From assembly GCA_036924285.1 (NCBI GenBank), contig JAYKYS010000008.1, positions 24,475,001 through 24,539,000 on the forward strand: a stretch of DNA of 64,000 nucleotides, given 5' to 3'. The position numbers were made by a program, and so were the translations under genes. Of the stretch, positions 17,052 through 27,284 are shown one piece after another. Within the stretch, counting starts at the first letter, position 1. Each line of letters opens with the position of its first letter. Source of the DNA: Asterella californica. Taxonomy: Eukaryota > Streptophyta > Marchantiopsida > Marchantiales > Aytoniaceae. Below the pieces are notes generated by a model. It was not told the DNA's origin, did no database searches, and saw nothing but the letters and a program-made list of their open reading frames with translations.

Positions 17052-17655
17052 ACCCGGTAAATTTCCGTCGAGAGGTATGCACCGACCACGTAAATCTGAA
17101 ATTCATCATGCACAACCTGTTAAATATCCGAGGAGAAGGGATTAGTCGTTGCAAAAAAACCGGGATCTTGGTTAGAGGAACAGTGATAATCCGAAATATC
17201 TCTTTTTGGTCCCAGTTTCGAATCCGGATACGAGCGCTGGGAACCCGACTTTTCAGAAATCCAACCGGTTGAGAATAAAAAGGATGCCGGTTAGCCCCGA
17301 GCGCTGATCCTGAATTTAAAAACCTGATACAATTCTAGTGGAAATCTGGTTCCAATTGTACCTTTTGTGATCCAAACAGATACACCAGTAAAGAGCTATG
17401 AGAGTTTCAAGTTTCAGGTCCAAAATCTCTCTTTAACAAAATCTGCATGAGGGCTCGTGCAGATTTGGGGCTCAAGCTTGAATATCTTTCTAATTTCAAA
17501 CATGTGCAATTACCCCCTACACATCCAAATAAGTCATTCTTATAAGAAGATAGAGGCAAAAATAATAACACCGAAACTTTAAATATTAACATCCTAAAGA
17601 TCTATAAACTACCATCGGGAATATACAAACTACAGACGGTATACAGATATATAAA

Positions 17656-17970
17656 GATCACTCAAACTTAGCTTTTACGACACTCTTGTAATTCTCATAA
17701 AAGCTTTTACAAGTAGCTTTTACGACACTCTTGTAATTCTCATAAAAGCTTTTACAAGTTTCTGTTGTGAATTTTACGTACTAGTTCCAGAGATGGTACG
17801 TAAAATTTACAGTATAATTACAGTATACTCATAAACCCGAATGCCTTTGAAAAAAAAATTCGAATTACTCTACACATTGTGGAAGCCCACGTAAAGCTTT
17901 GACAGTTGAAAGTTACGTATTATCGACTGAACCTTGTAGATTTAGTTATGGAAAAAGGTTTGAATGGTCT
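17656..17970. mobile_element. Foldback MITE-like element, fourth copy
   Basis: It starts GATCACTCAAACTTAGC and ends AAAGGTTTGAATGGTC, imperfect inverted termini matching those at 8750-9530. The centre near 17785-17810 has GTACTAGTTCCAGAGATGGTACG followed by TAAAATTTACAG, as in the other copies. It contains an internal 45-bp exact tandem duplication (17669-17713 and 17714-17758, beginning TAGCTTTTACGACACTC). Confidence 0.6.
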
Positions 17971-19120
17971 TATTTATCCAAGCATTTTTACCAGACTATC
18001 TTAAACAAATTAAATGATTTGAAGCACCAAGCTGCGCTGATGTTTTATTTCGAGAGTATTTTAATTCTTTTATGATAGTAGTTGCAAAAATATGTAAAAT
18101 CATTAATATGTTTTAAACAACTTACAAAATCGTATACACTAGGAGGCCAGAGGGGTAACCTAAACATCCGGAGGAAGCACTAGCGAAGAAAAAGTTCGTG
18201 TATGAGAAACTAATTCAAACTGATTCGAATCTGATCAAATTCGTCCGAATTGCTGGCAGTATGAATAGCAGCAATGTATAGGGCAGGCAGAAAACGGATG
18301 AAGTATGCACGCTAGGAGGCCAGGATTGCAAAGACTGACTTCGCCCTTAATCTCCATGCTCAGAACATGGCAAAGAATCCCGTCAAGTGCTGGCATCCGG
18401 TGATACACTGCAATCTTTTGTACATTCCACTTCCACGGAAACTATACAAGTTTCTGTTTTCCACAGCCATCATGCACTGCACTCAACCTACAGTGCACAG
18501 CAGCACGTACGAGGATTGCAATCTTCCAGACATCATAAGCCCGAAATAAGTATGAGGCCCTAGTACTGTTGTCCTTCTATGTCCTTCAACCAGTCAGTAC
18601 TTCACGAAACGTATGGTTGTAGCTGCAGCATCTTGGTACACTAGGACACAAGGATGAGGACGGAATTTGAATCAACACGGCCCACCTTCAAGTTCTCAGT
18701 GAAAGCACAATGCAAGTGGGCATTTGAAACTCTACAGCCACGGAAGAAAATCTGAAGCCAAAACGTTGAGCATAACTGTCGCTCTTGTAAGTATTCGACA
18801 CTTTTATGGAACAGATCATATCTGTGGCTAGGACAGAAATTCTCATCGCCAACACGGGAGGAAGTAAACGGATTAGAGATAAATACGGTTTCAGGTCCAA
18901 GAGGATGTCAGGAAAATACTCATGCATATTTTCCACATCTACTGAGTTCATTCGAAAGATTAGATACAATGGGAAACACTGGCGGGGAAGGGTTGCAGAG
19001 TAGTCGTCAAATGTCTAATTAGATAGAATGGTACATGAAAACTTAAAATCCTGAAAACAGTGGGCATCGGCGAAGTTTGGGAATCAAAAGAATATCATCG
19101 GCTGTGGTGGTAATGCTTCC
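17971..19120. other. Intergenic DNA and probable TLP18.3 3' UTR
   Basis: CTAGGAGGCCAG occurs twice, near 18141 and 18314. Small ORFs at 18367-18549 (plus) and 18688-18969 (minus) have no recognisable content. The last few hundred bases before 19121 probably contain the 3' UTR of the minus-strand TLP18.3 gene. Confidence 0.4.
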
Positions 19121-20005
19121 TCACTTCTTCGAGACATAAGCATAATATTGAGCCATAGGAACGACAAATGCAATGACGAGAAGACCACCGACAACTGCCG
19201 AAAATTGCCCCCGCTTCTCCTCAGTCTCCTGCTTGGTCTTGAAATTGGACTCTCTCTTCACCTCTTCAAACTTAGGGCCGGGAATATCCGGCTGTCCCTT
19301 GATCGCGGCAACCAATCGCTGTGCCGTGCTGCTGAATGCCTCATTGTACTTCTCATCCGTCGACAACACCGGAAGATTCTCGGTGGTCACAGCTTCCAGT
19401 ACTTGGTCACCTACAGCTTTCACGAACGCAGGTCCTCCAGTGACAGCTCCTTCCTTCTGCGTGGTCACGAGCAAGACAATGCCCTTGTTGTTACCTTCCT
19501 CGATGGTTGGGTACCATTTCTCTAGCACAGCGTCGGCGAGTTCGAAAGCGTCAGATTTGGACGTCAGTTTGCGGACAGTAATCAAGTTAATGTGATAACC
19601 TTTGCTCGCTTCTAACTCTTGCAAAACCGCTTTGAGCTCCGACTTGGTCACACGATTTAACACAGATGCATCATCCAAGACATAGCCGCCATCTTCCGGA
19701 GGTCCAAAATTGAGGATGGTCGACTCGTTGGCAGCGGCAGGGGGAGTTGCTAAAGGCGAAAACTGCAACAATGCCGAGAGTCCCACAGCGGCTAATCCTG
19801 AAGCTGCTAATTTGACCGAGTCCTTCGCAAGCCCGGCTGTCACGACCGCTCTAGCTTTCTTGAATTCTCGAGCGAAAGGGAGACACAGCTCGGGCTTGGG
19901 CTCGACCAACGACTTGCTACCACTCAGGAATGACGATCTAAGTCCAATTGGCTGGGCAGTAAGCCTCTCAGCCCACGAGGTGGTGGCCATGGCCGCGACG
20001 TGCAA
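19121..20005 (-). CDS. TLP18.3: Thylakoid lumen TLP18.3-like protein (TPM domain, UPF0603)
   Basis: A nuclear gene for a plastid protein; in Arabidopsis (At1g54780) the family has acid phosphatase activity in the thylakoid lumen and supports photosystem II repair and D1 turnover. It is a single 294-codon exon. Residues 1-60 are Ser/Arg/Ala-rich with few acids (stromal transit peptide). Residues 62-92 form a hydrophobic lumenal-targeting segment ending PPAAA, with cleavage probably before NESTILNFGPP. The TPM domain spans about 100-230, with VLDDASVLNRVTKSELK, ITVRKLTSKSDAFELAD, EKWYPTIEEGNNKGIVLL and TGGPAFVKAVG. A C-terminal membrane helix GGLLVIAFVVPMAQYYAY follows GQFSAVV. The start is uncertain between 20005 and the in-frame ATG at 19990 (MATTSW). 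The lumenal signal lacks a twin arginine (KDSVKL instead), so the import route is open. Confidence 0.93.
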   Translation of the reverse strand: MHVAAMATTSWAERLTAQPIGLRSSFLSGSKSLVEPKPELCLPFAREFKKARAVVTAGLAKDSVKLAASGLAAVGLSALLQFSPLATPPAAANESTILNFGPPEDGGYVLDDASVLNRVTKSELKAVLQELEASKGYHINLITVRKLTSKSDAFELADAVLEKWYPTIEEGNNKGIVLLVTTQKEGAVTGGPAFVKAVGDQVLEAVTTENLPVLSTDEKYNEAFSSTAQRLVAAIKGQPDIPGPKFEEVKRESNFKTKQETEEKRGQFSAVVGGLLVIAFVVPMAQYYAYVSKK

Positions 20006-20149
20006 CAGCAGGCAATAACGTTCCGCCCACCCTCGACGTTAGAATTAGAGCGATTGAAGGAGGGACGACGAGACGCACAACTTCACAATACAACAACGGG
20101 TTCCGCAATGCTAACGAAACTCAGAACTGATGCCATGAGACAGAGAGAA

Positions 20150-20250
20150 GAGTGGATAAGATAGATCTTCTGTTGAATGGATCCTGGGAAAGTGCAAAGC
20201 AGCGTTCCAGGATCGGAGGACAAACTGAAATGACATGACGTGGGCAATGT
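20150..20250 (-). promoter_or_regulatory. Possible light-type promoter elements of TLP18.3
   Basis: About 150-250 bp upstream of the TLP18.3 start are GATAAG (I-box-like, about 20155) and ACGTGG (G-box-like, about 20238), motifs often found in plant light-regulated promoters. Both are short, and the match may be chance. Confidence 0.25.
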
Positions 20251-20330
20251 TAGAGCTCTGGTTATGACTGCCACTGTGGCACTTACATTCTCCGTCAGCC
20301 AAACCAAGGCCCCAACTCAGCCTAGCCATT

Positions 20331-21968
20331 GGCGAATAAAGAATCCGTCTAGAAACACCATCCTTCTTGAGGTTTCACCTCCGAACTACGTTAGTTAGAA
20401 GTCCAGTCCACTTTTATCACATTTTCCTAATCGGTCACTGGCCGATTGAGATGTAACCATTGCTGGAACTTGGAAGCGGTATCACAGGCAGTCTACTGGA
20501 AACTGAATAGCTGAAATGCTTGATTCTCCCTGTTCATTTACTATGCAGAAGTCCTCATTATCCTATACGACCGAACATTTGGTCAATCAAGCTGTAGCTA
20601 TATCCCACATTATGAGTCGTCAGCCTATGGTAATCCGCTGCGCAGTTTACTGCGGCTTCATTGCTGCTTATAGTTCGGCTGTGCACACACTCTCAGTCTC
20701 CACCACACATATGTAAGGTATCGGCTGCTATGAAGGAGAACAAAACTGGTCCTGTTTGAAGCATACAGCGGGGATACCTGCCGGCTACCAGAATATAACG
20801 CAATTTTACTTCACCAGCCGAGCCGCTTATTCAATTCAGTACGCCCAGATCCTCTAGTTGGAGGCTCTGAGCAGGGCTGTGAAAATAGACAAACGAGCTT
20901 CAAGAGGTCATGATCAAAACAGGAGTATCCCGGCACAGAGACGATTATCTCGAGAGAGAATCTGAATTCCAGCTTCGGCGTTTCCGTATGGAAAAGCCAG
21001 TGGCAAGTGTTTTAGCAACGCACGTTGAACTTAATTGACGTAGAAAACACGCCTTGGGTCCGCCGCCTACACAAGAGAGGCGAACCGGATTTTGGCACAA
21101 CACCCATACTCTCTACAGGTGATCCGCAAGGAATTCAAAGCGCATTTGCTCAGTCATACCAGATTTATTTACATCTCTACTTCAAACCAAAAGCACTACC
21201 GCATCGATCTTCATCTGAAGCTGAATTCAAAATTGATCTGGATGGACCTCCGAGCCTCTCCACCAAAATGTCCTCGGTCCAAACTACGACACGGCTATCT
21301 GCTGGCGAAGACACTCGTCTGAGAATGTCACTTCTTCCCACGACACAATCCAGGCCTGATTCTTATCAGGCAGCTGTATCTTTAGTGACAACCGACTATG
21401 TCAGAAGAATCAGCGGGAAAAGAAATCCCTGTTGAGCTTGACTCTAGTCCGACTCTGTGAAATGACTCGAGAGGTGTAGAATAAGTGGGAACAAGGATGT
21501 GATTCTTGCTCCAGTCCCTACCCGTATAGTGCCCCGTCCCTAGCGGGCTTCTTCAACCGAATCCCCTTTCTTAAAGGAATCTGCGGCTACTCTCACTACT
21601 CCCATGGCTGACCAAGATGAACCAATTTCTTTGCCGCCGCGAGCGTACCGTAACTAATTCTTCCTCTTCCCTTCCATTCAGATTTACATATCGTGCATGT
21701 GCTTGTTCCGGGACATGACAGAGGCCGAAATTGGTTGCCTAAGTTCTTGCTGCCCTCTCAAGAAACTATAGTCACGGCTTCATGTACGGACTCAACGATG
21801 AAAAGCCGCCATTAACTAGAAGTCTCGCGCTTCGACTTTCCGACGACCTCGAACGAAGGTGGCCCGAAACAGTTACACCGCTTCGCCTTTTAAGCTCGAA
21901 TCCCGAATTCGAATTCATCTTGAACAACGGCAGTTTTCATCCTTTTTCATCTTCTTGGTTGTGAAAAT
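20331..21968. other. Intergenic DNA between TLP18.3 and HAT1
   Basis: No feature is supported. A 136-codon plus ORF at 21025-21435 and a 66-codon ORF at 20516-20716 carry no recognisable domain and lack neighbouring exons. The sequence just left of 21969 should contain the HAT1 3' UTR. Confidence 0.5.
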
Positions 21969-24900
21969 TTACATCGGTGAAGAGGAGCCACTTGAAGTCT
22001 GGTCCACAATATGAGTTGGCTTCATCCAGTGCTCGATCGTCGGAATGGAGATACCAAGTCGTTTACAGTGGCGCGCGACATCCCGGGCTACTCCGACCAA
22101 ATCCTCCTCCCTTTCACTAAGAGCCTCCTGCAACGCTTTCACCTTGTCTTCCGCTGCTGGCTGCGTGGATCTACCATCCATCTCCAAATGTTGTCGGGCA
22201 TCTGTAACTTCGCCAGTTTTGTCCTTGACACGAATCATGACAAAAGTTTTCGTATTGTCATATTCGTTATCCATGTCAAAGATCCGTTTGCCAGTCTGCT
22301 TTTCGATCTCTCTGTCTTTCCCAAACAGCTCAGAGCTCAGACGCTGAACAAGGCCTTCTTGAAATACGTCCTGGAGGTCTTTGTCCTCTGGATCGAGATG
22401 TATAAAGAGGAGCTCCTCCCAGCACCTTTTGAACTGCTTTTTGTTTATTTTCAAAAGACTCCTAACCTCCTCTCTCAGTTGCCTTGGAGGATCCAGGATA
22501 TTACTTTCCTTGACTCCTTTGCACGCAACTTGGGAAACTGCTTTCCGGGAGCCATTACTTGAACCAGCCGAAGCTGCTTCAAGTTCAGAGATTTCCTGCC
22601 TAGCTGTGCTCAACACTTTACGTGAATTAAGTTTTTGAATCCCTTCGTTGATGGCAACCTTCACTTGTGCCTTCAGCTGCAAAGTAGGCGCTGAAAGTAG
22701 TCGGAGTACATCCATGGTGTCCCGAAGTTTCTGCAGATTTACTGAAGGTTCTTCCATCGTGACATCGTAGCAATCCCCCGCAGTGGCAGTTTCGTTCACA
22801 GCCTCTAGGAGATGCAAACCATAACCAATTCCTTGGTAAAGAGGCAGCACGAGTATCTGCAGGAAGGGGGGCAAAAATTAGGGGTCTGATTAGCATCTGT
22901 CTGGCGTTTCAAAGGTAAGTGCAAGTCGCCGATTCATTTGAATACCGCCTAGTAACATCAAATTAGAGAATGGTCTAACGTGGGCATATGGCAGTAGTTC
23001 ACCTGACTGATTCGCAATCTTGTACTGTCAGGGTAATGATAGAAGCGGTAAACATTGCAGAAGCCCGTGACCTTCCTGCGATCGCCTTGTATCTCCAATG
23101 CGAGGTATACTTCCCACAAAGGATCGTTGTCTTCTATAGGTCGAGCACCTGCAATGGTCGTGGAAACGCATAAAGATCACATTATCTACTGAGATAAGCC
23201 TTGAAAATGACAATATGATGTCGAGATATAACGTTGACATAATGTCAGACAGATCTTCTTTTGAACTTTTGAACTCCAAGACGGGCTATCGTTCTACTCC
23301 ACTGATTCATTGATATGCTCACCTTCAATGTAGAAAAGGGAAAGGGGATTCAGCCTTGCGTGCCAAGCACGAACGATGGGGTCAGATAGCTCCATGCGCA
23401 CTATCTGAAGGGGACCATATATTAGTCGCCCTGAGTCCACGATATTTACAAGAAGGTCAAATCCATGTCAGCATAAGACGAGGTACTTCTTGACCACAAT
23501 GTCGTCAGATTCGGCTTTCGCTGCTCCCGTCTAACAGCAAAACTACTCTATTCGGACTTTTCTAAAACAAACCTCCTCTAAAAGAACAGGAAATACATAA
23601 CAAGTAAGTGGCACCGAAAGTCTGCAAGTAAAGTAGCGACCGAAAATCGCGTGTGAAGAGAGGACCTGTCCAGACTTCACCAAACTCGGATCGCGGGAAA
23701 CGTTGCTCTCGTCATTACCGACTCGTTCTCCAGAATTAGGAGATGCACTTCCTACTACCCACGGCCTCGATACGGCCTCACTTTTCTCTCTAATCATTTT
23801 CCTGACATCAATTCCGTTGGTAGTTGTTCAGCTCCAGAAGCGCACCCGGACTTAAATAACACTTACAAAGCATCCAAAGCTTATCACAAAATCCGCATTC
23901 CTCCAAGAAAGATGAAATAAGTCTTAGGAGAACAGCTGACTACTTACTCGAAGGTAAGTGAGTTCTGAGAAATGCTATTAACAAATGCATCACGATCGTC
24001 TGTCAGATTATCTCCAAAAGTTTCCTGCCATCAGTTACAAGTATCATCGAATCAGCAAAAGCGAAGAAAAGACTCCCAAACGTCTCTCAGGTTGATGTTT
24101 CTTCCAGACTCTGCCAGTTATAAGACGAGATGTGGGTATAATAACTCGACCCCAAGCATAGAGTTACATCCAATCCGAACAAGCGACCAATCTATTATGC
24201 AAGAGAGAAGGAAGCTAAATTAAGGATACTGTGCGATAGGGGTTTCCACCTTCAGCTTCGACAGAATATCTGTGGGAGGGTTCTTCCCGCCTGCAGCCTG
24301 AGAGAATGGCATTTAACTGTGTCAGCTTTAAAGTCAAGAGAGGACAACAAAACATTACCGCAAACAAATGGAGAAAAGCCTTGGCGAGCTATCCCGTTGT
24401 TCATTTCGGGTGGATATAAGAACTTATACAACCTCGACTGAACCTAGGTCCCTCAAGTTCTCATTGTCCAATGTTTCTAAGAGACAGCGGAAACTTGTGT
24501 GTGTAGCTCTCCGTCGGAGCGGCAACCAACACATGGTGACGGACGTATAAAACAGTACACAGAGAATTAAAGCTTAGAAACCTTGGAATACGAAGATCAG
24601 ACGCAATAGTGGTAGAAAGAGTTACCTTCTTGGAGAAGCGTATATCGACGTAGGCATGAAAGGTGTTGCAGTGCAGCCACAAGTCAATCTACAGAAAGTT
24701 TACTTAAGTTACTGTAATGCTGAGAAACATCTCCTTTGAGAGTAGATAATCGGCACAGAATCATTGAAGAAATGGGATGCCACATGAGGGAACCATCACA
24801 GACTGAAATAAGATCCAACTGATAGAAAAGTTTCAAGACTCGAATAAACAGAGACACAAATACCTACTCACAGTAACAGTCAACGGCTATGAGAACTTGG

Positions 24901-25974
24901 CAGTTTTCAGATGTGTTCTAGAATGATCCCTTCTAATGACGGTATTTACCTCCAGGTTATGATATCCATGTATCATTCCATCGTCTCCAAAAATGCGCTC
25001 AGCGAACTGTACATCGCACATGATCTCCTCTATTTGAAACGTATCTTGCATCTCCTCAGGAGAACTAACTAAAAACACAAGAAGCAGTCATGACTCAACA
25101 CAAAAGCCGCAATAAATTACACAGAATTTGTAACATTGAACGCCATCACAACCAACTCAGACTGAAGAATTTCCTAGCCCGATCAACTTAGGCGAGTCGC
25201 TAGAGAAGCAACATGTCTCTGCAAAGAATAATGAAGTTTGTCATGCTTACCATACATAACCTTGATGCAGTCATTAGTCTTGCAAGAAATGGACTCAACG
25301 ACTGCACACCGAGCAAATTTTAGTTCAGTTGTTTTCAAGCTCAGCCAGAGGGACAATATATCCAAAGGAAAGTTCATCCGGTAAAATGCCAAAAAATGGC
25401 AGTGTTTGTCTTGTCCTTTATCCCTTGCAAATATAATGACGGTATCGGGGACACATGACGACGAAATTTGAGAAACGTACAATCTGAAGCTAAGGAACGC
25501 TAATACACTTCTGTCCAAACCCCCACAGATGCCAGAGCCTCCAAACCCCATGTGAGAGTCTTGAAGTCTTTGTGGCGGTCGAACCAAAAGATGACGTGCT
25601 TCGCAACGCTATGAAAAAAAACGACTCTTCAAAAAAAAACGACGAACCTCTTGTTCAAAAGCTAAATGAGCAAACTTGTCGCCCCTAACCCGTGGGAGCT
25701 CTAATTAGCTAGCAGTGCCAACTTCTAACCTAACGACGCAAAGCAACAACCACGCAAATTGAGAAGTTGAACAGCTCAAACACAAGTGAAATTGGCGGGA
25801 GAGGGACCAGTGTCTTAAACCATCTCTATTCCGGCGGTCCAAATTACAAGCATTTCAAGAAGCGCAAAGAGACTTGCTAATTTCCTTACCTCCAGCAAAA
25901 CCAACTCTTCGACGCTTCGCCGGTTCCTCTGGACCAGCGTCTGCGAGAGCCTTCATTTTGCCTCCACACGACAT
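21969..25974 (-). CDS. HAT1: Type B histone acetyltransferase HAT1 (HAG2)
   Basis: HAT1 acetylates free histone H4 (Lys5/Lys12) before chromatin assembly. Exons (minus): 25974-25890, 25301-25251, 25068-24950, 24688-24626, 24297-24250, 24024-23948, 23801-23666, 23404-23323, 23148-23003, 22856-21969; the sum is 1695 nt, 564 aa plus stop TAA, with all phases consistent. Exon 1 ends in KRRRVGF, a basic N-terminal patch seen in plant HAT1. The HAT1 N-domain follows (IFGDDGMIHGYHNLE, LHCNTFHAYVDIRF), then MELSDPIVRAWHARLNPL and the GNAT core with the acetyl-CoA loop LPLYQGIGYG (about residues 273-282) and DVTMEEPSVNLQKLRD. The 888-bp last exon adds a long charged C-terminal region with a predicted helix (VKALQEALSEREEDL). 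It is longer than Arabidopsis HAG2 (about 470 aa), partly through a Ser/Asn-rich insert in exon 7. An alternative splice acceptor for exon 5 lies 6 nt inside but breaks the frame. Confidence 0.93.
25791..25800 (+). promoter_or_regulatory. E2F-like site in HAT1 intron 1
   Basis: ATTGGCGGGA lies in the first intron (25302-25889), about 175 bp downstream of the HAT1 start codon on the gene strand. It is one base from the TTTGGCGGGA E2F consensus. Confidence 0.35.
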
Positions 25975-26452
25975 GATGATACAAGCTCCCAGAACTCACG
26001 AAACCGCTTGCAAAATCACAGGCGGAGGCTGGGTATGGTGGGTCAGATTCTTCTCCGTCCTGCGTGCATTTCTTTCGGGCAAAATGCACTGTAGGAGCAG
26101 CTGCACGGTCGACTGTAGAGAACTACTATCAGCCCCACGCAGTCTGGCTGATCACCTCCAATCTCGTCGGCAGTGTCAGTTCAAAGAGCTTGAGGTGGAC
26201 CGGGTCCTTTTGTGTCCACGTTTCCCAGCGGCTCCGAAATTGCTCTCGGCGGGAGGATAGCAAGGGGCCTCGAAGCATGAGGAACTGTGGAGCTGTGGAG
26301 CGCGGACACTGAACCTTTCTTTGATTCGATGAAAAGAGGGTCCTACGATCAATCCCTCCAGCAGCTGGGTGGAGTGGCCGAACTAAGTATGCTTCGAGGG
26401 GAAAGAAGACATGCTGTCAAATACAATATTATGGATCATCTTTTCAAGACAA

Positions 26453-26461
26453 TTTGGCGGG
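26453..26461 (+). promoter_or_regulatory. E2F/DP consensus site upstream of HAT1
   Basis: TTTGGCGGG fits the E2F consensus TTTSSCGS. It lies about 480 bp upstream of the HAT1 start codon. A second, imperfect site is in intron 1. HAT1 acts on newly made histones, so S-phase E2F control would make sense, but this is inferred from motif matches only. Confidence 0.4.
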
Positions 26462-26606
26462 TAAAATGGAGCTGCACAGAATGCCGCGGTATGGATGCGC
26501 AGACGTAATGTACATGTACAGAATCTTTATTAGTCTCCCTGTCAGGTACTCGTGCACAACGTTGGTTTCATTCTGTAAGCAGAGCGTCTAGTAATAGTAT
26601 GCTATA

Positions 26607-26712
26607 CAAGTCGGGTCGGGTGCCGCTCTCCCGCATGAGAACGGGTACGCTGAATGTAACTTGCGGGAACCCGCATTTGATAATAAAGTTTTGATCCGGG
26701 CCCACCGCGGTC

Positions 26713-26767
<55 letters not shown>

Positions 26768-26768
26768 A
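26607..26768 (+). mobile_element. SINE-like or processed retroposon with 46-A tract
   Basis: About 110 bp of GC-rich sequence ends in a run of 46 A (26717-26762) followed by GTAAAA, and is flanked by a perfect 17-bp direct repeat AGTAATAGTATGCTATA (26590-26606 and 26769-26785), the hallmark of target-primed reverse transcription. AATAAA occurs near 26691, about 20 nt before the A tract, like an mRNA polyadenylation signal, which favours a truncated processed transcript. I see no convincing Pol III A/B boxes. The pure A tract and perfect duplication indicate a recent insertion. Confidence 0.8.
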
Positions 26769-26785
26769 AGTAATAGTATGCTATA

Positions 26786-27284
26786 GGTTTAGGCTCTCGA
26801 CCTGTAGCCTACTGTACAGGTTAAGCGCTGTCCAGTCCAGTCAAACGACTGTGACTCACTACAGTATTTGTTCACAGTTAACCGCACAAGGAAGTTGGGG
26901 AACGTAGAGAAGGAGTTAAAATGCGCCCACCAGACCGTTTTTGGTTTCTAGTAATCTGCAATGGAGGGAAAACACCACCCAATGAATAGCAAAGAGATGG
27001 AAAGAACCATCAAGCCTTACAAGGGAAAGAAGGACCTAAAGCGAGAAGCAACTACTACCTCGAAGGGAAGAACAACGAGCTAAGCCCTGCCATCAGTAGC
27101 TCTAAAATCACCTATCGCACTTAGAATGTCGGACATCGGACGTCAGTACTCCTGCAAACAACAGGTGCACATGAAGTAGCATCGCGTACTGCAATTGTCC
27201 TCCTGTGGACCGCGTCTGCTGAAGCTTTCTGTAAAGCAAAAGAAACTCGCTGTCTAAAAAACATAGTGCAGAAAGAAAGATAAA
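26786..27284. other. Short gap left of the non-LTR element
   Basis: No ORF or motif is recognised. The right part probably includes the 3' UTR of the minus-strand non-LTR element, whose exact end I cannot define. Confidence 0.4.

Larger units (their letters stand above)
15111..17467. repeat. Recurring GGCTCGYRCARATTT phrase, about seven irregular copies
   Basis: Variants of GCAAGGCTCGCACAAATTT occur near 15112, 15280 (weaker), 15502, 15563, 16175, 16238 and 17445, always in the same orientation and at unequal spacing (about 60 bp to 1.2 kb). They sit in degenerate, probably retrotransposon-derived sequence with no coding signal. The stretch 15001-17655 contains no gene that I can support. 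Confidence 0.5.

Noticed and set aside
21025..21435. 136-codon plus ORF as a gene
   Set aside because: No domain, no adjoining exon, and composition like the surrounding intergenic DNA.
26717..26762. Poly(A) run as an assembly or cloning artefact
   Set aside because: A perfect 17-bp direct repeat flanks the A-tailed block, which fits retroposition better.
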